Source of the DNA: AP-15 sp963789025
Lineage (GTDB): Bacteria; Pseudomonadota; Alphaproteobacteria; ATCC43930; CGMCC-115725
Direction of reading: 5' to 3'
Assembly: GCA_963789025.1 (NCBI GenBank)
Contig: CAWBIT010000008.1
Coordinates: 310,001-374,000, forward strand
Length of the DNA stretch: 64,000 nucleotides
In this document: positions 53,759 to 61,608 of the stretch, one piece after another
Position numbering within the stretch: position 1 is the first letter of the stretch
Layout of the letters: each line of letters starts with the position of its first letter
Notes under the pieces: generated by a model
The model's input: the letters and a program-made list of their open reading frames with translations, nothing else
Database searches by the model: none
Told to the model about the DNA's origin: nothing
Program-made: the position numbers and the translations under genes

Positions 53759-54736
53759 TTATCTGGCGGCGGTCTCGGCTTCCGGCTTTCCGCGCATCTC
53801 AAGCCTTTTTCGCAGCCAGTAGCGGCAAATACCCTTATTCCGCGAGTAGGCCCCCAAATACCTGACCCAGACGGGGGCCGGAGACACGATGCGGCAAATG
53901 CGGTAGAGTACACCCCACACCAGTAACTGGCGCCATATCCAACGGGGAATGCTAAACAAAAAAGGCTCTGAGGCGCTCGCGGCGGCATTGCGGAAAGCCA
54001 AGGTTTCGCCCCAGCCTTCCCAATACCTAGCAATGTAACGCACTGTCTGCCTCTCCGGGCCAATGCAGTGCTCGACCGCTGCGTCCGGTATCCAATAACC
54101 CGTCGCTCCAGATTTGAGTACCCGGTGTATCAGATCGGTTTCCTCCTGCTTGCGGGTCCTGTTGGGCGTCGGTCCGAGTTCCGGATCATAACGGAAGGCG
54201 CGTTGCTCGATCGCCCGTATGGCCCAATTTGCGCCAAACGGGAAATGATCTTCATCATCCGCGGACAACTGCTGGACGTGGTCGCCGAAATCGCGGATTG
54301 CGTAGGGCCCGACCAGAACGGGTTCGCTTTGTATAATCCATTTGGGCGCGGCAGGTTCATATCGTGGTCTAATTCGACCCCCGAAAATCGCCGCTTCGGG
54401 CCGGCGTCGGAATGCCACGACATAAGCCACCAGCCAGCCGGCATCGACCAGCACATCGTCATCGGTCCAGAGGATATAGTCGCCCTTCGCGACATCGCTC
54501 GCTCGGTTCAGCGCATTAGACTTCCCCGGACGCGGTTCAAACTCGCACCGCACCGGCAAGCGGCCGAGGTAGGCGCTAATAACTTCGTCCGTATGATCCG
54601 TACTGTTGTTGTTGACGATCACTATTTCCCACGTGACATCGCTGGGCACTCGCATCGCAACCAGCGAATCGAGCGTCCGACGCAACAATTCGGCCCGGTT
54701 GAAGGTACAAATTGCAACCGTAATAAACACAGCCAA
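53759..54736 (-). CDS. Glycosyltransferase family 2
   Basis: Inverting GT-A-fold sugar transferase, 325 residues. CTFNRAELLRRTLDSL opens the nucleotide-binding domain and VNNNSTDHTD is the early Asp motif. WTDDDVLVD (Asp92-94) binds the metal and nucleotide. The acceptor domain has GANWAIR and EETDLIHRVLKSG. Two hydrophobic stretches near the end (FSIPRWIWRQLLVWGVLYRICRIV) suggest membrane association. Part of a glycan cluster with the GT2 at 55603. Sugar and acceptor unknown. Confidence 0.87.
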   Translation of the reverse strand: MAVFITVAICTFNRAELLRRTLDSLVAMRVPSDVTWEIVIVNNNSTDHTDEVISAYLGRLPVRCEFEPRPGKSNALNRASDVAKGDYILWTDDDVLVDAGWLVAYVVAFRRRPEAAIFGGRIRPRYEPAAPKWIIQSEPVLVGPYAIRDFGDHVQQLSADDEDHFPFGANWAIRAIEQRAFRYDPELGPTPNRTRKQEETDLIHRVLKSGATGYWIPDAAVEHCIGPERQTVRYIARYWEGWGETLAFRNAAASASEPFLFSIPRWIWRQLLVWGVLYRICRIVSPAPVWVRYLGAYSRNKGICRYWLRKRLEMRGKPEAETAAR

Positions 54737-55602
54737 GCCTCATTAAACCGACATTCGCCGGATGCTCGGCGGTTTCGAAGCGACGATCGCGCCTCTGACC
54801 GGCTCGGGCAAGGGTTAACTAACGTCCATGCTCGTGGTGGAGTTTTCGGGCAAATCCGCAGTGTATCGGGCTTGCGCAACGGCGCGCTTTCTGCCCGCTG
54901 CGGACGGACGCAAATGTCCGGAAAGGGTCGACTTGAGCTGTTCAGCCGACGCTCGGCTGGCTGCCGCAAACGGGTGGTAAGCCGACCTTCGCTGGGGACT
55001 TGCTCGGGCGACAAGGTAGCGCCGAAAAAGGGCCATTCGCGGGACCGTCAACAGCTATCGTAAGCGCGCGCCTGAGCGGTCCGCAGCGCATGCTGGGCCG
55101 AGAGCTATCGCGCGTGCGGAACACCGGCGCGATTAGCTTTCGACTGGGTCAAGCGCCGCCACCTCGATCGGCTCGACGCGCGATGCGGATGCCGGTATAG
55201 CAACACCAGCGGGGATTTGAAACGAAGAGGGGGGCCGAAGGCCGCCCTCATCGCGCGATGCCTCCTCGCTGCGGCCAACAGATCGCTCTGACTAAGAGTT
55301 CTTCCAGTCGATGAATTCCTGCCATGACACGCGGACGCCATTCCCTGGGCGAGTGCGCCCGTCACACCATTCAAGAGAGGTCTTGGTGACGATCAGGTCC
55401 CCGACGAGAAAGAGGAGTTGCCTTCACCTGATGAACGCAGTCCGTGGTCCTGCGTCAACTGCTGACCGCCGGTCCAAGCAACGGCTCACACATGCAAAGC
55501 AGGCGAGTCCAGATCGATGAGCGGCCAGGCAGGCAGTTGTCATGCTGGCTAAAACGGGGAAATCTCGCCGCTCGCCCACCCCATGCAACACCAGGCAAAA
55601 AG
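54737..55602. other. Long spacer between divergent glycosyltransferase genes
   Basis: About 870 bases. Several short frames appear on both strands, none longer than 90 codons with any family likeness. The left part should hold the promoter of the GT2 gene at 53759-54736, and the last 100 bases that of the gene at 55603. Composition falls in GC towards the right end. No mobile element was recognised. Confidence 0.4.
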
Positions 55603-56544
55603 ATGAATACGCGCACTCAGACCTTTTCGGTAATCATTCCAACGCGTGATCGCGCTTCCGTATTTGTCACAGCTTTAAAGTCCGTCCTTGCGCAACAGTA
55701 TCGAGACTTCGAGGTAATCGTCGTCGACGATGGCTCTTCAATCGAGCAAAATAGGATTTATCGCAAGTTAACGGCACCGGTTGGTGCAAAGTTACTTACG
55801 CTCGATCCTAAAAGTAATGGATACGGACCAAGTTTCGCGCGAAACTATGGAGCAGCTCATACTCGGGGTGACTATCTCTGCTTTCTGGACGACGACGATG
55901 AATGGATAGATCCGATGCATTTACAACGGGTTGCGAAAGTTATTGCCCCGCAACCGACCGATCTAATTCTCGCGAACCAAAAAGCATTCCGCGCTGGGGT
56001 TGCATTGCCGGGTGGGATTTGGATCGAGGATTTGGCGAATCGTCTGCGTCAGCAAACCGATGCAAACGGTGCAGTCGAAGTAACCTCACGGCAGTTACTT
56101 ACCTGTGCGGGGCACTGTCATGTAAATACTATGATAGTTCGCAATAGGTTTTATCGAACACTTGGCGGATTTGATGAGCATTTGCGGTACGAAGAAGACG
56201 TCGATTTCTTTCTTCGGGCGATCGATCGAGCCGATAGGGTGAAATACCTACCTTTTCTCGTTTCTCGGCATAATGTATCAGTTGTAAACTCCGCCTCAAC
56301 GTCACTCGACACCACCAGCAAGCAAGTTAACCGGGTCTACCTCTATAGAAAGGCTGCTCTCTTCTCGCAGCAACCTGAAGTTCGACGGTATGCGCTGCGG
56401 CATTTGAGCTTCGCGTTAGAACGCGTAGCACGAGACACGTTACTGCAAGGGCGGATCACCGACGCCATACGTTATATGACGGAGTGGTTGAAAATCAAGG
56501 CGTCATTAATTGGGGGTGGTGAGAATAAACGCCGCGGCATTTGA
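55603..56544 (+). CDS. Glycosyltransferase family 2, low-GC
   Basis: A 313-residue GT-A-fold transferase. FSVIIPTRDRASVFVTALKSV and VIVVDDGSS form the donor-binding start, and CFLDDDDEW (Asp96-99) is the metal site. CHVNTMIVRN and GGFDEHLRYEEDVDFFLRA follow in the acceptor half. ATG 55603 has a weak upstream site (GGCAAAAAG). Codon choice is strikingly A/T-rich at third positions compared with the rest of the window, suggesting recent acquisition. A decayed relative follows directly at 56627-57421. Confidence 0.87.
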   Translation: MNTRTQTFSVIIPTRDRASVFVTALKSVLAQQYRDFEVIVVDDGSSIEQNRIYRKLTAPVGAKLLTLDPKSNGYGPSFARNYGAAHTRGDYLCFLDDDDEWIDPMHLQRVAKVIAPQPTDLILANQKAFRAGVALPGGIWIEDLANRLRQQTDANGAVEVTSRQLLTCAGHCHVNTMIVRNRFYRTLGGFDEHLRYEEDVDFFLRAIDRADRVKYLPFLVSRHNVSVVNSASTSLDTTSKQVNRVYLYRKAALFSQQPEVRRYALRHLSFALERVARDTLLQGRITDAIRYMTEWLKIKASLIGGGENKRRGI

Positions 56545-56626
56545 CAGTTTTTATAGACTTAGCGTTATCGAATACATGACGCCACGAGCCGGTAATTCTT
56601 GCTACGTTTAAGAAATTGAAAAGGTC

Positions 56627-57421
56627 ATGGGAAATGTCGGCACGCAGCGCGGCCACGGGCAGGGCTTCGCGCTGAACTTCGGAGCGGGGCAGGCCCGCGG
56701 CGATTACCTCTGCTTTCTCGACGATGATCAATGGACCGATCCCGACCATCTCGGCCGGGCCGCCGGCGTGATCGTGGGAAGCGCGGAACCGATTGATCTG
56801 CTTCTCGCCAACCAGCGCGCATATCGCGACCATGTGCCGGTACCTGGCGTCATATGGATCGAGGATCTGAAAGATCGTCTGCTCGACGAGCCCGACGCTG
56901 CCGGCGCTTACACGGTATCCGCACGGAATTGCTGGACTGTCCGGCGCATTGCCACCTGAACACGACCATCTCTCACGAGCCTCTTTCCTTGCCCTTTCCG
57001 GGATCGGCGAAAGTCAGCGCTTCGAAACGGACCGCGACTTTTTTCTCCGTGCCATCGATCGTGCCCGGCTGATCAAATTCCTGCCGTGGGTCGTTTCCCG
57101 TCACAACCTTCCCGATCCCGACGCGAAGGCCAACATGACGACAGTGGAGTCGGAACTTTCGAAGCAGCTGTCCCCGGCTGCGGGTGTTCGACAAAGTCGT
57201 GCCGTTCTCGGTGCGACCGGAGGTATGACGTCACGCGATGCGCCCAGCCGGCGGATGTACTCAAGCACCTTGCGGAGGAGGCGGCGCGAATTGGCAGGTT
57301 CGACTGCGCGGCCTATTATGCGCGGCAGGCGCTGGCGGCCGGGGTCACCCTGGCTGGGTTCGCGTCGCTGCGCTATTCACCGCCCCGCATGGGTCAGCTT
57401 TGGCGAAGTCGTCGCGAATGA
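56627..57421 (+). pseudogene. Decayed glycosyltransferase family 2 gene
   Basis: Relative of the intact gene at 55603, without the first 70 or so codons and broken by at least three frameshifts. Frame at 56627: GDYLCFLDDDQWTDPDHL. Next frame near 56910: LLDCPAHCHLNTTI. Next frame from 56970: RFETDRDFFLRAIDRARLIKF. A further frame near 57250: DVLKHLAEEAARIGR. Unlike its neighbour it has the high GC of the region, so it is not a recent copy of it. The 3' end overlaps the end of the ATP-grasp gene on the other strand. Confidence 0.75.
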
Positions 57422-59145
57422 TCACCCCGCTCGAGCAGAGGCTGATTCGTTATCAACCCGGCCAATTCAGCGATCGCCGCCGCAATATTCTTATAAACGC
57501 GCCTGAATTGGGCGGCGCCGCCGTCGATCGGGTCGGGGATACCGCCGATCCCGGTCAGATCACCCAGCATTATCACCGGAGGCCGCAGATCCGGATAGCG
57601 GTCGAACACTGCAGATCGGGTGATCTCGTCGACGACGATCAGCATTGACGCCGTGTCGACCGCTTGGCGCGTCAGCCACACGGAGCGATGGGAAGATAGG
57701 TCAACTCCATATTCAGCGGCCGCTTCGACCCCAAGTATCGGCGTCGCCCTACCCGGCTGCGGCAACGTGCCCGCCGAGCCGATACTGATCCGACGATCGC
57801 AAAGCCGGGCGCGCAGAAGGGCCGCGGCAAACGGGCTGCGGCAGATGTTTCCCTGGCAAATGAAAATTATGCGCGGCTCGATGGCGGTTCTTCGCAGCGC
57901 CTCGACCTGCGCCCGCGCGTGCCGGCAGCGGCCGGCAGCGGCGCCCGGCAACAGTCCTTTGAGCCGCCAGGAAATGGCCCGGGCGGTCTCGGCCAATTCG
58001 ATCAGACCGGGATACGGGTCGTCGCGCACCAGAACGTCGTTAACTTCTCTCCCGGTGGGGATGCGCGACAGTTCCGCGATATGCCCAATCATGAACCCGA
58101 CTGTCGTCATCGGACCCAGCCGCCGCGCCCCTGCCTGGAGGCGCAGAATACCCAGATCGGGCATCAGATTCCGGCCGTATACACCGGTACGATAGGGAAC
58201 CGCTGGTGTCTCCTCGCCTGCGGTCAGCAGCCGCCACCAGCGGTAAGGGAAATCGACACCCAGAGCAACCGGGAGCGGCATGGATCCCCACGGGCGAGCG
58301 TTGACCTCCAGCAAGACCCAGTCGCCGGTGGGCCCCAACTTAAACTCGAACATGGCTATGCCGGTGTATTTCAGGTTTGCGACAATCGTCTCGCATGCTC
58401 CGGCTAGATCCGGCGTGAGCGGAGCAGAGCGGCGATAGAAGCTGGCGCCGGCGAACTCGCGAACGCGGTGGTGCTCGAACGCCTGGAGTATGCGACCGCT
58501 ACTCGCGAGGACGGAGATGCCTACGCCGCGTCCGGCGCAGTACTGCTCGAGCAAGGCTTCGTCAGGAGCAGACTTACTGAGCAGCTGCCTGAGCCGCGTG
58601 GCATCCGCTACGACCTGCACCTCGCCGCGGGCGCCGAGGCTCTGCAGCGAATAGGAGCGGCGTGGCTTGACCACGACCGGTGCGCCGAACTCGGCGAGCA
58701 CGCGCTCGGCGGTGTCGTCTAGCCTAACCAGCCGTCCCGGGGCGACCCGCACGCCAACGCGCCGCGCTAATTCACGAGTCTCATGTTTGTCGAAGAGTAA
58801 TTCGATGGCGCGATCGTCGGGCACTGCAAGAACTGCGAGCTGCGACAATGCAGCACGATGGCGCTGCAGAGGCAGGATCGTAGTCTCGTTGCAAGGGATG
58901 ACTAGGTCGTAGCGTTCCGCGCGAAAGAGCCCTTCGATGGCGCTCAACCAGCCCGCATCGTCCCCCGTCCAGGGAGGCAGATAATGGATTGCAGAGATAT
59001 AGCGCGAGCGCAAGGCTGGCGAGCGAAAATTGGTGGGGGCGGCGTGGACGGTAATGCCGCGCCGCCCCAAGGATCGGACGATCACAAGAAAGCTGCGGGT
59101 ATCGTCGCCAATGACGAGAACCTTGCGGCCGGTCACGCCTCCCAT
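57394..59145 (-). CDS. ATP-grasp protein fused to low-molecular-weight protein tyrosine phosphatase domain
   Basis: About 583 residues in two enzymes. Residues about 1-330 form an ATP-grasp carboxylate-amine ligase-type fold: KVLVIGDDTRSF at the start, PVVVKPRRSYS (ATP-binding lysine), and EVNARPWGS (metal-binding Glu/Asn). Residues about 425-560 form a low-molecular-weight phosphatase or arsenate reductase-like domain with CQGNICRSP, a complete CX5R loop with Cys430 (numbering from ATG 59145), and DPIDGG in the acid-loop region. An upstream GTG at 59187 could be the start and would overlap the stop of the relic deacetylase. Its place in a glycan cluster suggests it modifies a sugar or controls EPS through tyrosine phosphorylation. 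The reaction is unknown. Confidence 0.75.
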   Translation of the reverse strand: MGGVTGRKVLVIGDDTRSFLVIVRSLGRRGITVHAAPTNFRSPALRSRYISAIHYLPPWTGDDAGWLSAIEGLFRAERYDLVIPCNETTILPLQRHRAALSQLAVLAVPDDRAIELLFDKHETRELARRVGVRVAPGRLVRLDDTAERVLAEFGAPVVVKPRRSYSLQSLGARGEVQVVADATRLRQLLSKSAPDEALLEQYCAGRGVGISVLASSGRILQAFEHHRVREFAGASFYRRSAPLTPDLAGACETIVANLKYTGIAMFEFKLGPTGDWVLLEVNARPWGSMPLPVALGVDFPYRWWRLLTAGEETPAVPYRTGVYGRNLMPDLGILRLQAGARRLGPMTTVGFMIGHIAELSRIPTGREVNDVLVRDDPYPGLIELAETARAISWRLKGLLPGAAAGRCRHARAQVEALRRTAIEPRIIFICQGNICRSPFAAALLRARLCDRRISIGSAGTLPQPGRATPILGVEAAAEYGVDLSSHRSVWLTRQAVDTASMLIVVDEITRSAVFDRYPDLRPPVIMLGDLTGIGGIPDPIDGGAAQFRRVYKNIAAAIAELAGLITNQPLLERGDHSRRLRQS

Positions 59146-59183
59146 CTCCGGCGTCTCAGAGTCCTTGAGGGATCGGCATAATT

Positions 59184-59570
59184 TCACACGAGAGCCGGCG
59201 GTTCCCGATTATGGGAAGACTGGAGAAAACGAAGCTGCTGCTCTCGCAGCAAAGCCGCTCGCAGTTCGCTGAGTGTCATAGAAGTACCGCCGAGTTCACC
59301 CATGAAATACTCGAGATATCCTTCGATTATGCCTAGAAACCGCTTTCAGTCGCGCGGCGATCGGACGTATTCGGTGCTGCCGGGCAGCAGCGACGAGCTG
59401 TGATAACTAAACACGAATGTGCGGTTACCCCTCGCCAAAAGCGTCTGCGTCACGCGTTGCAACTCGACAGCGCTGAGAGAGCCGATACCTGAGATACGCT
59501 GGTGTTACCGAATCTCACGGGTAAAAGGCTGGAGCGGCAGTTTGGTTAACGTCAAGTGAAAAGTGCAGCA
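59184..59570 (-). pseudogene. Relic of a polysaccharide deacetylase gene
   Basis: The minus-strand translation aligns with the last third of the deacetylase at 4749-5804: LLARGNRTFVFSYHSSS against LLRKGHRVFSFAYHSPS, and GSTEYVRSPRD. This is followed by a TGA (59346-59348) at the place of a leucine, then GYLEYFMGELGG against QYLDFFIEEVGG. A second stop (TAA at 59505-59507) precedes. About 230 N-terminal residues including the catalytic Asp are missing. The relic ends at 59184 with a TGA that overlaps a possible GTG start of the ATP-grasp gene, as if the two were once coupled. Confidence 0.72.
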
Positions 59571-59814
59571 ATGACTCGATCTCAGGTAGAGCGGCTGCTC
59601 GGCCATTTTCGGCTGGCTCCGAACGCTTCGCGATGGTGGATCATCGCTGTCACTCGCGCCCCCTCCTTGAGGTCCGCTTTGGGTCGACTCCGGTTGCTCA
59701 GTCATGGTGGCGCGAACCGCCGGTTACGGCGCAACCTCGCCGTTGGCGCACGAAATGGCCAAGGACCGGATTCCACCCGAGCGGACCTTCGGCCTAAAAA
59801 GAAACTGGGCCTTG

Positions 59815-59939
59815 GTCATTGCGAGACGCCCCCTCCACGCCGCTCGGCGCGGCGCCTGGGGCAGGCTCCGGCGACGTCGCAATCGCGGGTGGAGGGGCCT
59901 CAATCGGGACGAGATTGCTTCGCTGGCACTCGCAATGAC
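59815..59939. repeat. Palindromic element with 11-bp terminal inverted repeats
   Basis: The element is bounded by GTCATTGCGAG (59815-59825) and its exact inverse CTCGCAATGAC (59929-59939). A second inverted pair lies inside (CCCCTCCAC and GTGGAGGGG). GATTGCTTCGCTGG just inside the right end matches a well-known dispersed repeat of alphaproteobacteria. It encodes nothing and resembles a miniature repeat of the REP/MITE kind. Confidence 0.75.
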
Positions 59940-59963
59940 GGCTCCTCTTGTTTCATGCCCTGC

Positions 59964-60131
59964 CGCGGCGCGCCGACGCCGCCGGGTTCCGCACCGCGCT
60001 CTACGCCGGGCGCGATGTTGTCGGCCCGCTCTACGCGACCAAGACCGAATTCGGCCGGCAATTCCGGCACATCGTCGCGGGCATGCCCGCCCGCCGCCGT
60101 CAGGTGGCTCGCCGCGGAGTTCCGCGAGTAG
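59964..60131 (+). pseudogene. 3' fragment of an enoyl-CoA hydratase gene
   Basis: About 168 bases nearly repeat the last 171 bases of the gene at 51802-52620: RADAAGFRTALYAGRDVVG against ADAAGFRTALYAGLDIVG, then LYATKTEFG. A frameshift follows before VRWLAAEFRE and a stop, the counterpart of VRWRSAQFKE. The rest of the gene is missing. It lies 24 bases from a palindromic element and just before the end of the convergent amidohydrolase gene. Confidence 0.75.
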
Positions 60132-60137
60132 GAGGCG

Positions 60138-61505
60138 CTACTCGGCCGCGGCGAGCACGGGGCGCTGGCGGCGCAGTTCGGCGACGCGCTCGCGGGTGTA
60201 GAGCTCGGTCCAGTTCGACAGAGCGAAGTCGGTGACCTGGCGCGGGTCGTAGGGGCGGTCGGGGATGCGGATCTCCTTCCCCGCAATGTAGACCGCGTGC
60301 AGCCGGCTCTTGTCCTGCAACACGCGGATGTCGGCGAGGGGCGAGGCGTCGAGCACGATGAAATCGGCGGTGCGGCCCGGCTCCAAGGCGCCGATATGGT
60401 CGCCGCCGGTCATGAAACCGGCATTGACCTCGGTCGCCGCCCGCAATGCGGCGGCCGGGGTAAAGCCCAGATCCTCGACGAAAAGCTCCAGCTCGCGGGC
60501 GTTCCATTCGCCATAGGGGGTAACCGCGAAACCGGTGTCGGTTCCGGTCAGCAATGGCACGCCGGCGGCGCGCGCCTTTTTCCAGTTGGCGCAGCCGATC
60601 TCGTATTCGCGTTGCGCATGCTCGGGGCGGCCCTTGAGGAAAGCCGGCTCGTGCGGCTGCGTGAAGTCGATCGTGTTGCGCGGGTGGGTCAGGGTCGGGG
60701 GGATTGTGCTGCCGGTCTCCAACATCGCCGTGATGCATTCATCGTCGAGATGATTGGCATGAAAGATCAGATCGATACCGGAGCGCGCGGCGTAGAGCGT
60801 CGCCTCGCGGCCGCGAGCATGCGCCACCGCCTTCTTGCCGAGGCGGTGGATCTCGCGAACCATGATCTCCGTCTCTTCCTGGGTGAAGGCGGCGACCAGC
60901 TCGCCATTGTCGCGGCGCTGGATGCCGTCGAGCGCGATTTTGACGCAATCGACACCGTCCTTGACCTGACGGCGGATCTCCTCGATCGCCTCGGCGATGG
61001 TCGTGACCAGCTTGCCGATCGAGGTTTCGGGCGCGCCGATCCAGCTCGGGTACCAATCGGTCAGACCCTGATGGGTGGTCACATAGCGGCCCGCCGCCAT
61101 GACACGCGGCCCGTCGAAGAGGCCGGCGCGGATCGCGTTGCGGATCGAGAGGCTGATCTGGCCGGCATCGCCCGGCGAGCAGATCGCGGTAAACCCGGCC
61201 GCGGCGACCTTCTGCGCGAAGAACATGCCGCGCAGGGTGCGGAACTCGAGGGGGCTGTAGAGGTCGATATCCTCCTCGCTCTTGGCGTTGCCATAGGCGA
61301 GATGCGTGTGGACGTCGATGAGACCGGGCATGACGAAACAGCCGGAATAATCGAGCACCCGGTCGCCGCGGGCGCGTCGCGGCGCTACAGCCTCGGCGCC
61401 GGCATATTCGATGACGCCCTCCTGATCGAAGACCAGAATTTCGCCTGTACGGGCATCGTCCTCGCGCCCGGAAAAAAACTGACCGCAGCGAACAAAGGTC
61501 CTCAT
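60138..61505 (-). CDS. Amidohydrolase family protein
   Basis: Metal-dependent hydrolase of the imidazolonepropionase/prolidase-like amidohydrolase group, 455 residues. The metal site is HTHLAYG (His66, His68), a bridging-lysine-type VKIALDG, AHARGREATLYAA, IFHANHLDD and GTDTGF (late Asp). PGRTADFIVLDASPL and VYIAGKEI are the C-terminal beta-domain pieces. ATG 61505 follows AGGAG by eight bases. Substrates of this group include cyclic amides and dipeptides; no pathway partner is visible. It is divergent from the PAS kinase, 103 bases away. Confidence 0.88.
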   Translation of the reverse strand: MRTFVRCGQFFSGREDDARTGEILVFDQEGVIEYAGAEAVAPRRARGDRVLDYSGCFVMPGLIDVHTHLAYGNAKSEEDIDLYSPLEFRTLRGMFFAQKVAAAGFTAICSPGDAGQISLSIRNAIRAGLFDGPRVMAAGRYVTTHQGLTDWYPSWIGAPETSIGKLVTTIAEAIEEIRRQVKDGVDCVKIALDGIQRRDNGELVAAFTQEETEIMVREIHRLGKKAVAHARGREATLYAARSGIDLIFHANHLDDECITAMLETGSTIPPTLTHPRNTIDFTQPHEPAFLKGRPEHAQREYEIGCANWKKARAAGVPLLTGTDTGFAVTPYGEWNARELELFVEDLGFTPAAALRAATEVNAGFMTGGDHIGALEPGRTADFIVLDASPLADIRVLQDKSRLHAVYIAGKEIRIPDRPYDPRQVTDFALSNWTELYTRERVAELRRQRPVLAAAE

Positions 61506-61608
61506 TGCCGTAGCTCCTGTGAGAGAAACGAGCCCGCTCGAGGCGACTTCTACCACAATAGGTGGGGCTGGACATACGCGGCATTCCCGTGTGTCCTAGG
61601 GTCTTCCT

